A DNA stretch of 64,000 nucleotides, from positions 248,001 to 312,000 of the forward strand of contig NZ_VLXZ01000005.1 in the NCBI RefSeq assembly GCF_007293315.1. Reading direction: 5' to 3'. The notes under the pieces were generated by a model. It made no database searches, was not told the DNA's origin, and saw nothing but the letters and a program-made list of their open reading frames with translations. A program made the position numbers and the translations under genes. Positions 1-10,681 of the stretch are shown here, piece by piece; position 1 is the first letter of the stretch, and each line of letters starts with the position of its first letter. Origin of the DNA: Alkalicoccobacillus porphyridii (GTDB lineage: Bacteria > Bacillota > Bacilli > Bacillales > Bacillaceae_D).

Positions 1-622
1 TCTTTGTATCAGAAACTTCAAAAGTATATTTGGAATGCTCGTACTCAGCCTGACTAAAGATGTCGCCATATGTAAAACCATCCACCCATTCAAGGTCAAA
101 AACATTTTCTTTATCTTGAATATAGGAGGCTAGGCGCTCAAGACCATACGTGATTTCCGCTGAAACAGGATTTGCTTCTAATCCTCCTACCTGTTGGAAA
201 TAGGTGAATTGTGTAATCTCCATACCATCTAACCAAACTTCCCAACCAAGGCCAGCGCAACCTAAAGTAGGATTTTCCCAGTTATCTTCTACAAAACGAA
301 TGTCATGTTCCAATGGATTAATTCCAATGGTCTTTAAACTGTCCAAATATAACTCCTGAATGTTTAAAGGTGATGGCTTCATGACCACCTGAAACTGATG
401 GTGCTGATATAGGCGATTTGGATTCTCCCCATATCGTCCATCCGCCGGTCTTCTAGACGGCTCAACATAAGCCACATTCCATGGCTCGGGCCCAATCGTT
501 TTAAGTAATGTAAATGGGCTCATCGTCCCTGCACCTTTCTCCGTATCATAAGCCTGCATAATAATACAATTGTGATCAGCCCAATAACGTTGAAGTGTCA
601 TGATCATTTGCTGTACATTCAT
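1..622 (-). CDS. glyQ: Glycine-tRNA ligase alpha subunit (partial, 3' end outside window)
   Basis: Class II aminoacyl-tRNA synthetase alpha chain, which with GlyS charges tRNA-Gly in the cytoplasm. About 207 codons are visible and the frame runs off the left edge. The translation begins [17 protein letters not shown] and continues with the family blocks [19 protein letters not shown] and [19 protein letters not shown], followed by [19 protein letters not shown] and IDs of the dimeric motif region. The ATG at 622 follows a TAAGGAGG site about seven bases upstream. The gene lies behind a T-box leader, so expression should rise when uncharged tRNA-Gly accumulates. glyS is expected further left. 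Identification is firm because the alpha-chain blocks are near-invariant. Confidence 0.96.
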   Translation of the reverse strand, partial: MNVQQMIMTLQRYWADHNCIIMQAYDTEKGAGTMSPFTLLKTIGPEPWNVAYVEPSRRPADGRYGENPNRLYQHHQFQVVMKPSPLNIQELYLDSLKTIGINPLEHDIRFVEDNWENPTLGCAGLGWEVWLDGMEITQFTYFQQVGGLEANPVSAEITYGLERLASYIQDKENVFDLEWVDGFTYGDIFSQAEYEHSKYTFEVSDTK

Positions 623-659
623 CGTAATTCCTCCTTATTTCAAGTGAATGCATAAAGAA

Positions 660-873
660 CAAAAAAACTCCCGTCCCTATGCTGTATTCAGCATAGGGAC
701 GGGAGTTATTCCCGCGGTTCCACCCTACTTATTCATACCTAGTATGAATCACCTTCATCGAATGTGCTCAGAAACGCCCTTCTCTATCGGTTGAATCTCA
801 GGCTTGCACCATCCCTGAGTCGCTTTGTTCAACTAATGATAGATACTCCTTTTCTTCAACGCACCTATATAAT
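660..873 (-). promoter_or_regulatory. Glycine T-box riboswitch leader of glyQS
   Basis: On the minus strand the leader carries the T-box sequence AGGGTGGAACCGCG (726-713), followed by a long GC-rich stem-loop ending in a T run (707-661), the attenuator. Stem I features precede it, and a GGC triplet at 778-776 sits in the context GGCGTTTCTGAGC. That context aligns with the specifier region of the B. subtilis glyQS T-box, so GGC (glycine) is the likely specifier codon. Uncharged tRNA-Gly binding should stabilise the antiterminator and allow transcription of glyQS. Confidence 0.93.
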
Positions 874-879
874 AAAAGA

Positions 880-908
880 ATCATACAAAAAAATATGCTA
901 CGTGTCAA
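880..908 (-). promoter_or_regulatory. Sigma-A promoter of glyQS
   Basis: A perfect -35 box TTGACA (908-903) is separated by 17 bases from a -10 box TATGAT (885-880). The -35 box lies within the last codons of recO, whose stop is at 900-898. Initiation would fall near 873, just ahead of the T-box stem I, so glyQS has its own promoter inside the recO 3' end. Confidence 0.8.
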
Positions 909-1662
909 TATTCAGTCCATCCGTCATCCGATCTAACTGATCCAGAAAACGTCTTGATTTTAAGGTTACGCCAGAATACTCATCATAATATGCTCTAATA
1001 ATTTGTTTTAACTGTTGTTTCGTTTCTTTTTTTAATGATATATTTCCTAATCGGTGTAAATTCATGTCGTGAAATAATTTAAGCAGCCTCACCGTTTGTG
1101 GAGAACACGGATAAGCGTATTCATCCTTATGGAGGCATCGAGAGCATACAAAACCCGCAAAGCGAATCGAAAAGGCAACAGGCATTTCCTTTGAACCACA
1201 GCATATACAGTGGTCAAGCTGAGGACTTATTCCAGCTACTTCAAGCATTTTCACTTCAAAAATACGTGAAAGCACCTCCGGGTCAGCGCCCTCCTCCATA
1301 TGAAGCAAACATAAGTAAAGCCAATCAAATAACCATAGATACCTTTTATTCTCTTCTGTTAGTCTATCCACTAATTCTGCCATGTACATGGCATATGAGG
1401 CATACGTAAGATCCTCTCTAATTTTTCGAAAGGACTTAATTGGATCTCCTTGGTTAAGAGTACCTAAGCCGCTCCCCTTATAAATCACATAGGACCCATA
1501 TATAAAGGGCTGTGATACGGCAGCAAACTGACTTCTTGGTTTCTTAGCTCCCCGCGCCATCACCGCAAGTTTGCCACGTTCTTTTGTATAAAACGTAATG
1601 ATCTTATTTGTTTCTCCGTAATCAACGGTTTTTATGACAATCGCTTCAACTCGTTCGAGCAT
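898..1662 (-). CDS. recO: DNA repair protein RecO
   Basis: RecO mediates loading of RecA onto SSB-coated single-stranded DNA and anneals complementary strands in the RecFOR pathway. The 254-residue length is typical. The N-terminal OB-fold (about 1-80) is followed by a helical domain with a zinc site formed by C152-x2-C155 and C173-x2-C176. The ATG at 1662 has an AGGTGG site. recO follows era and yqzL, the standard Bacillus order. Its 3' end contains the -35 box of the glyQS promoter. Confidence 0.95.
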   Translation of the reverse strand: MLERVEAIVIKTVDYGETNKIITFYTKERGKLAVMARGAKKPRSQFAAVSQPFIYGSYVIYKGSGLGTLNQGDPIKSFRKIREDLTYASYAMYMAELVDRLTEENKRYLWLFDWLYLCLLHMEEGADPEVLSRIFEVKMLEVAGISPQLDHCICCGSKEMPVAFSIRFAGFVCSRCLHKDEYAYPCSPQTVRLLKLFHDMNLHRLGNISLKKETKQQLKQIIRAYYDEYSGVTLKSRRFLDQLDRMTDGLNIDT

Positions 1663-1683
1663 CTTTTACCACCTAGCTGCTTG

Positions 1684-1836
1684 TTACTTGGAGGATGAAT
1701 CAATAGACATCTCTGTATCGCTTACCTCTTGGGCCTCTTCGCTCCCCGCTTCTGAATCGCGCTCAAGCTCTTTTATTAATAAATACGTATCCACATTTCC
1801 CGTATGACTAAATACCTTCCAGGATAAATCAAGCAT
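1684..1836 (-). CDS. yqzL: YqzL family small protein
   Basis: A 50-residue protein beginning MLDLSWKVFSHTGNVDTYLL and ending in an acidic, serine-rich tail. It matches the small YqzL protein that lies between era and recO in Bacillus; function is unknown. The ATG at 1836 is preceded by AAAGGGG with suitable spacing, and the stop is 21 bases ahead of recO, so it is probably co-transcribed with recO. Too short for most gene finders but supported by position, start signal and sequence. Confidence 0.9.
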   Translation of the reverse strand: MLDLSWKVFSHTGNVDTYLLIKELERDSEAGSEEAQEVSDTEMSIDSSSK

Positions 1837-2008
1837 TTCAGAACACACCCCTTTGTCAAAAAATTGTTCCGCTTGTTTCTAGCTTCACCTTTTTGAGTCA
1901 GAACATGATAAGGAAATATTACTAAATCATCCAACTTGACAAACCAATATTGTACAATTTCCAAATTTTCTCGGGCTTTTCTTTTTATGATACGGCTTTC
2001 CACATAAA

Positions 2009-2040
2009 AAAACAATGGTTAGACACCTAACCATTGTTAA
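2009..2040 (-). terminator. Terminator after era
   Basis: Perfect 11-bp inverted repeat AACAATGGTTA / TAACCATTGTT (2011-2038) with a six-base loop; on the minus strand it is followed by seven T residues. It closes the era transcript 20 bases after the stop and separates it from yqzL-recO. Confidence 0.85.
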
Positions 2041-2059
2041 AAAGGCTGTACAAATTTAA

Positions 2060-3383
<1,324 letters not shown>

Positions 3384-3776
3384 CTATGAAAAAAATAATG
3401 TAAATAATGGCGGACCAAAAATAAGCAGACCAATAATTACAGCAAATACACCATAAACAAACACAGCAGCCGCTGCCACATCCTTCGCTCTTTTAGCAAG
3501 AGGATGAAACTCCTCCGTATAGAGGTCCACCGTACGTTCTACTGCGGTGTTCATAATCTCTAATGAAAGCATGCCCCCTATCACTAACAGTAACACAAGC
3601 CAGTGTTCTAGTGGAATGCGTAGCCACCAAGCCATGGCAGGAGCAATCACTGCACACACAAGATGAATTTGCATGTTTTGCTCATATTTAATAACATGTT
3701 TTAAGCCATACCCTGCAAAAACAAAGGAACGGAGCAATCTCTTAAATCCTTTTTGGTTTCTATCTGACAAGCCCAT
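3384..3776 (-). CDS. dgkA: Undecaprenol kinase / diacylglycerol kinase family protein
   Basis: Small integral membrane kinase with three transmembrane helices (roughly 32-52, 57-76 and 101-125 of 130 residues). The DgkA catalytic region is visible as EIMNTAVERTVDL (73-85), including E73 and E80. In Gram-positive bacteria this family phosphorylates undecaprenol and so recycles the wall-precursor lipid carrier. The start overlaps the ybeY stop by 17 bases, consistent with one operon running pgpH-ybeY-dgkA-cdd-era. Confidence 0.9.
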   Translation of the reverse strand: MGLSDRNQKGFKRLLRSFVFAGYGLKHVIKYEQNMQIHLVCAVIAPAMAWWLRIPLEHWLVLLLVIGGMLSLEIMNTAVERTVDLYTEEFHPLAKRAKDVAAAAVFVYGVFAVIIGLLIFGPPLFTLFFS

Positions 3777-4227
3777 AACTTGTTAGGATCTCCTCCTGGC
3801 GTTTAAACATAACTTTTTCCTCTTCTGAATCCATATGATCATACCCTAGGAGATGAAGAAATCCATGCACAATTAAAAATCCAAGCTCTCGTTCAAATGA
3901 GTGCTCATATTCTTTTGCCTGCTGTGTAATTCTTTCTGTTGATATAATGATATCACCTAATAAGTTTGGCATGCCTTCAATAGACTGAGCTACTTCCTCT
4001 ACTCCTTCGTTTAAAGCAAATGAAAGCACATCTGTTCCTCGATCAATCCCTCTGTGCCCGTGATTGATCTGCCTAATTTCATCCTCATCAACAAAGCTGA
4101 CAGATACCTCATATTCACCCTCTAACTGTTCAAGAGCTGCCGCATGCTTTAAAACGGATTCAACCTGCTCCATTTGTTTGGCTGTTAAAGTACTCGTTTC
4201 ATCGCTTACTTCCACGAGAATCGCCAT
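3760..4227 (-). CDS. ybeY: Endoribonuclease YbeY
   Basis: Zinc-dependent endoribonuclease implicated in 16S rRNA 3'-end maturation and ribosome quality control. The signature HGFLHLLGYDH supplies the three metal-binding histidines (121, 125, 131 of 155). The ATG at 4227 is chosen because an AAAAGGTGG site lies eight bases upstream; an in-frame GTG 12 bases earlier overlaps that site. The gene overlaps the pgpH 3' end by 29 bases and dgkA by 17. Confidence 0.93.
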   Translation of the reverse strand: MAILVEVSDETSTLTAKQMEQVESVLKHAAALEQLEGEYEVSVSFVDEDEIRQINHGHRGIDRGTDVLSFALNEGVEEVAQSIEGMPNLLGDIIISTERITQQAKEYEHSFERELGFLIVHGFLHLLGYDHMDSEEEKVMFKRQEEILTSYGLVR

Positions 4228-6391
4228 GTTCTTTCCCACCTTTTTTTATTTCATCAGGGTACTCTATTCGCTGATGAAATGTCCCTTTTAATGTCTCTAG
4301 CATAGATAATGCTATCTCATTGAGTTCACGTAATGTGATTTCTGACTCATCAAATTGGCCATCCTCAAGTTTATCCTTAATAATTTTGTTCACTAATGCT
4401 TCAATTTTATCAGGCGTTGGCTTTTGCATGGATCGCACAGCTGCTTCAACACTGTCAGCTATCGCAACAATACATGCTACCTTATTTTGCGGCTTCGGTC
4501 CAGGATAGCGGAATTGCGACTCTGGTAAGGGCTGTTCGACCTCCTGATTAGCCTTATGATAAAAGTACTTTAATAAACTCGTGCCATGATGTTGTTCGGC
4601 AATTTCAATAATCTCTTTAGGCATCTTATGCTCTCTTAGCAAGTCAGCTCCATCATATGGATGAGAAATAATAATCGTTGTACTTAATTGTGGTGAAATC
4701 TTGTCATGCGGATTATCATGCTTAAGCTGATTTTCAATAAAGAAATGCGGTCTTTTTGTCTTACCAACATCATGATAATATGCACCAACCCTTGCCAACA
4801 GTCCATTTTCACCAAGCTTTTCACAGGCTGCTTCCGCAAGATTACCTACTACAACACTATGATGGTACGTACCAGGAGCCTCTGTGAGTACTTTGCGTAA
4901 CAGCGGATGATTTGGGTTCGACAATTCAATTAGCTTTGATACAGACAGAATCGAAAAACCCGTCTCGAAAAATGGAAGCAATCCGATCGTTAGCACTGCG
5001 GCAGCTACACCCGAAAAAGCTGCGCTTCCAACATGCAAACCGATCTCAAACAAGTTGTTTTGTAATCCCTTCATGAACAGCAAGGTTAAAACAGCAATGA
5101 TGTTAATACATGAGACAAGAAAGCCTGCACGTAATAAGCGAGTAATTCGATTTGATGTATTTAAAAACAATGCTCCCGCTAAAGAACTGACCAATAAGTA
5201 GAATCCGAATGTAACGTTAAAGGAGGAGGCTCCATCCTCACTGTATAAAACCGTACCTATGATAGCAAATAGTACACTAGTAAAAAGAGCTATTCTTGTA
5301 TTCAGTAAAAGTGTCAACAACATGGTTCCTGTTGCTACTGGAACAGCATACCCTATACCCGAAATCCCTAGTAATTCAGTATAGCTTGTAACCTTCATTA
5401 GGCAGGCAACTGTCACAAAAACAAGTAGATACAAAAGAAAATGCGAATTATTATTACGAATAGTCGTTTGCGACTCCTGAATAAAGTATAGCATCATACC
5501 CATCAGAATTAAGATGAACAACCCCAAGCCTATATACGGATAAACATTTAATGTTTCCTCTAACAACCCAACAAGACGTAGCTGTTCATACGTTTCTACA
5601 TTTATGACATCACCTTGTTGTACAAGAAGCTGACCTTCTCGAATCATGACAGGCTCAATACTCTCAGCCGCTTCTTGACGCATACGTTCTGTTGAATCAC
5701 GGTCAAACACGTAATTAGGTATGATGGCAAACTGTGCGACTTCAATCATAGCATCTCTTAGCCGATTACTTACGGTTGAGATATTTATTAAATCATTTAC
5801 TTCGTCTTTTGCTTCTTGAAGGTCATTTGCTTCAATGCGCTCACTCATAAGCTCAAATACAGTATTAGCCGTAGCCTCTTTCGCTAACATAAGCTGAGAA
5901 TCAGAGGTTTCAAGTAACGTACGAATGGTGGTGTCTGAGAGCTGCTGACTGGTTGCTGAAGAAAGCGCATCATTTACTAGATTAAGCTTCTCTTCAATTC
6001 GTTCCTCTTCATCTTGTTCTTCCTCATCCTCATTCGCATCATCTTCAGGCTCATTTTCTTTTTTGACCTGGGCAACCAGTTCAAAGATATCGTTTACTCT
6101 TCCAACTTGGTTTTCTGCGTATTCTTGTTTAAGAACATAGTTTGGTTCTACTTCTTGAACAGCCGTCTGACGTAGTTCCTCTGTGGCTTGTCTGTTTTCA
6201 ATCGTTATTGGAGATCGTATATCTTCATCCGCCACGTCTGAAAGGTGAACATCAATTTGTTCAGGAATAACGTTTCCGAGCATGATAAAATAAAGAAAAA
6301 TGGCAGTTAGACTTACTAGCATTGCTTTTATGTATGGATTGTTCTTCACCTTATTCCACCAGTGCTTGATAGGCTTCGCTCGGTTTACCAA
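4199..6391 (-). CDS. pgpH: HD-domain cyclic-di-AMP phosphodiesterase PgpH (YqfF)
   Basis: Membrane receptor-type phosphodiesterase that degrades cyclic-di-AMP. Residues 20-40 form the first membrane helix, 41-280 an extracytoplasmic 7TMR-HDED region with a very acidic insert near 113-135, and 285-475 a set of membrane helices. The cytoplasmic HD domain has H510-H511 and H540-D541 (YYHDVGK). The start is TTG at 6391 with a GAGGTG site seven bases away. Size (730 residues) and position after phoH match B. subtilis yqfF. C-di-AMP turnover is linked to potassium and osmotic balance. Confidence 0.92.
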   Translation of the reverse strand: MVNRAKPIKHWWNKVKNNPYIKAMLVSLTAIFLYFIMLGNVIPEQIDVHLSDVADEDIRSPITIENRQATEELRQTAVQEVEPNYVLKQEYAENQVGRVNDIFELVAQVKKENEPEDDANEDEEEQDEEERIEEKLNLVNDALSSATSQQLSDTTIRTLLETSDSQLMLAKEATANTVFELMSERIEANDLQEAKDEVNDLINISTVSNRLRDAMIEVAQFAIIPNYVFDRDSTERMRQEAAESIEPVMIREGQLLVQQGDVINVETYEQLRLVGLLEETLNVYPYIGLGLFILILMGMMLYFIQESQTTIRNNNSHFLLYLLVFVTVACLMKVTSYTELLGISGIGYAVPVATGTMLLTLLLNTRIALFTSVLFAIIGTVLYSEDGASSFNVTFGFYLLVSSLAGALFLNTSNRITRLLRAGFLVSCINIIAVLTLLFMKGLQNNLFEIGLHVGSAAFSGVAAAVLTIGLLPFFETGFSILSVSKLIELSNPNHPLLRKVLTEAPGTYHHSVVVGNLAEAACEKLGENGLLARVGAYYHDVGKTKRPHFFIENQLKHDNPHDKISPQLSTTIIISHPYDGADLLREHKMPKEIIEIAEQHHGTSLLKYFYHKANQEVEQPLPESQFRYPGPKPQNKVACIVAIADSVEAAVRSMQKPTPDKIEALVNKIIKDKLEDGQFDESEITLRELNEIALSMLETLKGTFHQRIEYPDEIKKGGKEHGDSRGSKR

Positions 6392-6448
6392 CAGTATTCA
6401 CCTCAGCTTTCACTTTGCATTCTACCTTTTACAATCAGCGGGTAAGAG

Positions 6449-6474
6449 AAGCAGACCAAAAGTTTGGTCTGCTT
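6449..6474 (-). terminator. Hairpin between phoH and pgpH
   Basis: Perfect 12-bp inverted repeat AAGCAGACCAAA / TTTGGTCTGCTT with a two-base centre. No long T run follows on the minus strand, so it may attenuate or stabilise the mRNA rather than end transcription fully. Confidence 0.5.
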
Positions 6475-6509
6475 GCTGTTAAAACAGTATGTAATTACCT
6501 CCAACTGAA

Positions 6510-7472
6510 TTAGCTTGGGTTGGAGGCATCGTATGCTTGAATGATCTGCTGCACCAATGTATGTCTAACAACATCAGATTGTTGTAAATAAATCATCCCG
6601 ATTCCCTTGACATTCTTCAATATTCTCGCTGCGGTTTCAAGACCAGATTGCTTTCCTTTTGGGAGGTCAATCTGTGATAAATCCCCATTTACAACCATTT
6701 TCGAGCCAAAGCCTAGCCTAGTTATAAACATTTTCATTTGCTCTTGCGTGGTATTTTGCGCCTCATCCAAGATAACAAATGCATCATCCAATGTTCTACC
6801 TCTCATATAAGCTAAAGGAGCCACTTCAATCGTGCCCCGTTCCATTAATCGAGTTGTTTGCTCGACACCAAGAACGTCATGTAGAGCATCATATAATGGA
6901 CGTAGGTATGGGTCCACCTTCTCCTTTAAATCACCCGGTAAAAAACCCAAACTCTCCCCTGCTTCAACGGCTGGTCTAGTTAACACAATTCGCTGAACAG
7001 CACCATCTTTAAGAGCATTTACTGCCATCACTACAGCTAAATAGGTCTTACCCGTTCCAGCAGGTCCAATTCCAAACACAATGTCCTTTTTTCGAATCTG
7101 TGTCACGTAATGGCGTTGACCAAGTGTCTTGGCACGGATGGCTTTCCCTTTTACTGAAGTGGAAATCTTCTCATCGTATAGGTCATAAAGCTCTTCTAGC
7201 TGACCTTTTTTAGCCAAGCCAGCTGCATAAACAACATCACGTTCGGTGACAGTGAGCCCTTTCCTGACTAGATGCAACAAGGATTTAAACACCTCATCTG
7301 TGTGCTGAATGCTCTTCGCATCCCCTGTTACAGATAACTCTTCACCTCTAGTCACAATCTGAACATCAAGAGCTTCTTCCGCCCGTTTTATGTGGCTATC
7401 ATTTGGGCCAAATAATAATTGTGTTTCATTTGTGTTTTTAGGCTCTATAAAGAGCACTTTCGTTTCTGACAA
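6510..7472 (-). CDS. phoH: PhoH-family ATPase
   Basis: Cytoplasmic P-loop ATPase of the PhoH/YbeZ family, usually encoded beside ybeY and thought to act with it in RNA metabolism. The Walker A motif GPAGTGKT is at 136-143 and the DEAQN Walker B motif is near 235. Length is 320 residues. The start is TTG (7472) after a GAGG site. It is six bases from the end of yqfD, consistent with the yqfC-yqfD-phoH-pgpH transcript. Confidence 0.92.
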   Translation of the reverse strand: MSETKVLFIEPKNTNETQLLFGPNDSHIKRAEEALDVQIVTRGEELSVTGDAKSIQHTDEVFKSLLHLVRKGLTVTERDVVYAAGLAKKGQLEELYDLYDEKISTSVKGKAIRAKTLGQRHYVTQIRKKDIVFGIGPAGTGKTYLAVVMAVNALKDGAVQRIVLTRPAVEAGESLGFLPGDLKEKVDPYLRPLYDALHDVLGVEQTTRLMERGTIEVAPLAYMRGRTLDDAFVILDEAQNTTQEQMKMFITRLGFGSKMVVNGDLSQIDLPKGKQSGLETAARILKNVKGIGMIYLQQSDVVRHTLVQQIIQAYDASNPS

Positions 7473-7478
7473 ATCGCC

Positions 7479-8669
7479 TCAATCTCCTTGGATGATCGGT
7501 TTTTCTTCCGCTATATCTTCAATGACCTGATAATGTATCTTTAAATTCACTTTACCATTGTCTACCGATTCGTGCAAAAGTTTTCCGTTAAGGATCTGAG
7601 CACTCTCTGGTAGTCTTTCTGTAAGCTCTAACTCCGCTTGCTTAATACCAATCTCTTTTGCTTCTATCTCGGTATACGAGCGATCATAGGACTTCGTTTC
7701 ATGTATTTCTTTTTTCTTTAGAATAACCGGTAAACGCCAGCCAAACACATCAAATGTTTTAACCTCTTCAAACTCTCTTGCTGATTGATACGCGGGCTTT
7801 CCAAAGCCCCATATAGGCATATCAAAATCTTGGACCGACAAATAATATCTCGTAGAATGTAATCCTGTGAGAGTAGTGAACGTGGCTTCTAAAGGGACCG
7901 TTACATTAGAAGTGTACCATATTTCTCCTAAAACTTGTCCTTTTGCAGAGACTGTCTGTTGATTTTTTTCATTCGCTCCTATAAAGCCAGATACTAATAG
8001 CTCACCCGGACGAACAAAATCATTAACCGCCACCTCAGCATGCCCATGTTCAACAAATAATGAGTGAATGACTGCTTTTTTCTTAGCAACAAGATGCCGT
8101 GGGCTTATGCGCTCTGCCTCTTCAGGCAATTGATGCTCCACTATCTCAAACTCAAATGTTGTGCCCTTCTGCCTAACCCCAATCCATGTAGCACCTTCTA
8201 CTCTTTGCTGAATGTCTTGTTGTATTTGAGCTACAGAGGGTAATTGAAGTCGAAATATGCCCCTTTTTATACCCATTTCATGAGCAGCTAGTTCTACTTC
8301 GTTCGCTATTTTAGGTGAACCCCCTTTTACCTGTATGCCCCATACCATCTGTGAGCATACCAACATAACAAGTAAAAAACAGACAAATCCAATGGTGAAT
8401 CCTATTCGTTTTTTCATTGCTGCCATGACAAAGGGGAGCCCGTTTTTCTCAGTAAATCGGACTCGACACTCAAACTGCCTAAGTAATGGTTTAAATTCAT
8501 GTACATGCTCAAGAGACATACAAAACCGCAATTGATCCTCCCGCACTCTACGGATTGACCATATAGCTAGTCCCTTTTGCAGGCAAGCATTAATCAGCCT
8601 TTCCGGGTAGTTTCCTAAAATCTCTACTTCAACATACCCTTTTAGATGTGTCATCCATTGGTTTTTCAT
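7479..8669 (-). CDS. yqfD: Sporulation protein YqfD
   Basis: Membrane protein required for efficient sporulation in B. subtilis and expressed in the mother cell. The 396 residues include one clear membrane helix at about 89-112 (FTIGFVCFLLVMLV) and a large external region. The protein begins MKNQWMTHLKGYVEVEI and follows yqfC by 46 bases, the conserved pair. The pair is probably under sigma-E control as in relatives, though no clear promoter was found. Confidence 0.9.
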   Translation of the reverse strand: MKNQWMTHLKGYVEVEILGNYPERLINACLQKGLAIWSIRRVREDQLRFCMSLEHVHEFKPLLRQFECRVRFTEKNGLPFVMAAMKKRIGFTIGFVCFLLVMLVCSQMVWGIQVKGGSPKIANEVELAAHEMGIKRGIFRLQLPSVAQIQQDIQQRVEGATWIGVRQKGTTFEFEIVEHQLPEEAERISPRHLVAKKKAVIHSLFVEHGHAEVAVNDFVRPGELLVSGFIGANEKNQQTVSAKGQVLGEIWYTSNVTVPLEATFTTLTGLHSTRYYLSVQDFDMPIWGFGKPAYQSAREFEEVKTFDVFGWRLPVILKKKEIHETKSYDRSYTEIEAKEIGIKQAELELTERLPESAQILNGKLLHESVDNGKVNLKIHYQVIEDIAEEKPIIQGD

Positions 8670-8715
8670 TGGTTATCCTCCTGTATCCACGCATCAAATA
8701 AACGTAACTATTTTG

Positions 8716-8997
8716 TTATTCATTTATATAAATGACTTGATCAATTCTGCCTTCAAGCAGCAATTCCTCAGGGAAAATCGTTTTGATCACAAAATGCTCC
8801 CCTTTGATTAAGACTTGGCCTTGCTTTAATAGAAGCCTTAATTCATTTTGCGAGAATTTAAGAACACCTTTATGATTTTCGATATAAATGTGAAGTTGAC
8901 CAATCATCGTAATTCTGGGTAAGTCCATCATGACGTCTGCGGGAAGCTGCATATGTTGCATCATCCACTTACGTACAGGTCCCGTCAGTTTTCCCAT
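8716..8997 (-). CDS. yqfC: Sporulation protein YqfC
   Basis: A 93-residue YqfC family protein, conserved in spore formers and paired with YqfD. It shows the family core MDLPRITMIGQLHIYIENH and a C-terminal beta-rich segment. No membrane helix is seen. The ATG at 8997 is followed at 46 bases by yqfD. The biochemical role is unknown. Confidence 0.9.
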   Translation of the reverse strand: MGKLTGPVRKWMMQHMQLPADVMMDLPRITMIGQLHIYIENHKGVLKFSQNELRLLLKQGQVLIKGEHFVIKTIFPEELLLEGRIDQVIYINE

Positions 8998-9073
8998 GCA
9001 GCATCTCCCCCTCCCTGTATGCTTATGTAATTGGGGACGTAGATATCACCTCATCATGTTTCAATTACAAACA

Positions 9074-9115
9074 AAAAAAGCAGGCAAAAGGAGTGAACCT
9101 TTTGCCTGCTTTTTT
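9074..9115 (-). terminator. Terminator of the nfeD-floA operon
   Basis: Long perfect stem AAGCAGGCAAAAGG / CCTTTTGCCTGCTT with a six-base loop, followed on the minus strand by seven T residues. The stem begins at the stop codon of the preceding gene, so the operon ends immediately after translation stops. Confidence 0.92.
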
Positions 9116-9650
9116 ATCTTCGCCTATTAGAAGCAAATGCCTTGTGAGGGTTTCGAGATCTAGGATTGCCTAGAATTTCAGCCCATACAACAGCTCTCAT
9201 TGCTTCCTTACCAGTTACATTTGTAAGATCGTACTGGTCATCGGCTTCAATAGTTTGAGTTTTCTTTTGTGTTGGTGAGATCAATTGAGCGGCTACTTTT
9301 TCTTGAGCCTCTCGCTTCTTTCTCTTCATTTCATCTAAACGATCATATAACTCATCACGCTCATGAGTTGCTTGAGATGGAGTTGGGCTATATGAAGTCG
9401 ATTCTACCGGCTCGCGCTTCGGTTCAGGTTCAGGTGTCTGTTCTTCCTGCCTAAAGATTTCTCTCCAGTCAACCTGACCTTCTTCCTGTCCCTCAGTAGT
9501 TGGACGTCGTTGCTGTCGTTGCTGATCGCGATTAGTATCTTGGGACTGGGACCCTTTGGACATTCGCCCAAAAAGGCTAACCAGACCAAAAATAATGGCA
9601 ATCATCAGCAACGGATTATTAAAGATCATTTCAAATAGTGACAATGGCAT
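9114..9650 (-). CDS. Hypothetical membrane-anchored protein downstream of floA
   Basis: A 178-residue protein with one N-terminal membrane helix (about 10-27) followed by a hydrophilic stretch rich in Gln, Arg, Glu and Pro (33-110), which is probably disordered. A charged segment near 100-120 (RKKREAQEKV) may be helical. The C terminus ends in RRR. It is the last gene of the nfeD-floA operon, 26 bases after floA. B. subtilis has an unrelated small gene, yqfB, at this position. Function is unknown; a link to flotillin domains or envelope stress is inferred only from position. Confidence 0.85.
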   Translation of the reverse strand: MPLSLFEMIFNNPLLMIAIIFGLVSLFGRMSKGSQSQDTNRDQQRQQRRPTTEGQEEGQVDWREIFRQEEQTPEPEPKREPVESTSYSPTPSQATHERDELYDRLDEMKRKKREAQEKVAAQLISPTQKKTQTIEADDQYDLTNVTGKEAMRAVVWAEILGNPRSRNPHKAFASNRRR

Positions 9651-9676
9651 TCCCTCCCTTTGTAAGGAAAGACACG

Positions 9677-10678
9677 TTAATTATTCTCGTTTGATGAATC
9701 ATTGTTCTCGGTTGACTTGCTGATAGAATCTCTCATATCAGTGTCAGCCATGACATTTTGATAATTCATATAATCCATTACTCCCATGTGACCCGAACGG
9801 AGAGCTTCGGATAAGGCAAGTGGAATCTCTGCTTCTGCTTCCACAACTTTTGCACGCATTTCTTCTACGCGGGCTCTCATTTCTTGCTCTTGTGCTACTG
9901 CCATTGCACGACGTTCTTCGGCTTTTGCTTGTGCAATGTTTTTATCTGCTTCAGCTTGGTCCGTCTGTAATTCAGCACCAATGTTTTTGCCAATATCGAT
10001 ATCAGCTATATCAATGGATAGAATTTCAAACGCTGTCCCTGAGTCTAAGCCTTTTGAAAGGACTGTTTGTGAGATCATGTCTGGATGCTCAAGTACTTTC
10101 TTGTGCTCCTGCTGAGAACCAATTGTTGAGACAATCCCTTCACCAACTCGGGCGATTACTGTATCTTCACCAGCACCCCCAACTAGGCGATCGATGTTTG
10201 CACGAACAGTGATTCGCGATTTAGCTTTGATTTCAATCCCGTCCATCGCCACACCAGCAATAAATGGCGTTTCAATAACTTTTGGATTTACACTCATTTG
10301 TACAGCTTCAAGCACATCTCGTCCAGCTAGATCAATTGCAGCTGCACGCTCAAATGGAAGTTCAATATTCGCGCGTTGTGCAGCGATCAACGCGTTAACA
10401 ACCCGGTCTACGTTACCCCCAGCAAGATAGTGACCCTCAAGTCTTGAGGTATCTAAGTCTAGCCCTGCTTTAACAGCTTTGATTAACGGATTAACAACTC
10501 GAGCAGGTACTACCCGACGAAGTCTCATACCAATTAATTCAAAGATGCTGATTTTTACTCCTGCTGCTACTGCTGAAATCCACAGTGCTACAGGAACAAA
10601 GGTAAAGAGTACAGCAAGAAGTATAATTACAACTGCTATAGCAATAAGAATAAAAATCGTTCCATCTTCAATTTGCAT
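9677..10678 (-). CDS. floA: Flotillin-like protein FloA
   Basis: Membrane scaffold protein of functional microdomains. The N terminus has a hydrophobic hairpin (about 8-45), followed by an SPFH-like domain and the long coiled-coil region rich in EA and [17 protein letters not shown] repeats (about 235-300). At 333 residues it matches B. subtilis YqfA/FloA. It starts three bases after the nfeD stop, so the pair is certainly co-transcribed from the sigma-W promoter upstream of nfeD. Confidence 0.95.
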   Translation of the reverse strand: MQIEDGTIFILIAIAVVIILLAVLFTFVPVALWISAVAAGVKISIFELIGMRLRRVVPARVVNPLIKAVKAGLDLDTSRLEGHYLAGGNVDRVVNALIAAQRANIELPFERAAAIDLAGRDVLEAVQMSVNPKVIETPFIAGVAMDGIEIKAKSRITVRANIDRLVGGAGEDTVIARVGEGIVSTIGSQQEHKKVLEHPDMISQTVLSKGLDSGTAFEILSIDIADIDIGKNIGAELQTDQAEADKNIAQAKAEERRAMAVAQEQEMRARVEEMRAKVVEAEAEIPLALSEALRSGHMGVMDYMNYQNVMADTDMRDSISKSTENNDSSNENN

Positions 10679-10681
10679 CCT

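Noticed and set aside
1776-2015. A 79-codon frame on the minus strand between era and yqzL
   Set aside because: It overlaps yqzL in another frame, starts just beyond the era terminator, has no convincing RBS and no family resemblance.
9820-10212. A 130-codon plus-strand frame antisense to floA
   Set aside because: Leucine-rich mirror of the Glu/Ala/Gln coiled-coil codons of floA; no RBS and no family.
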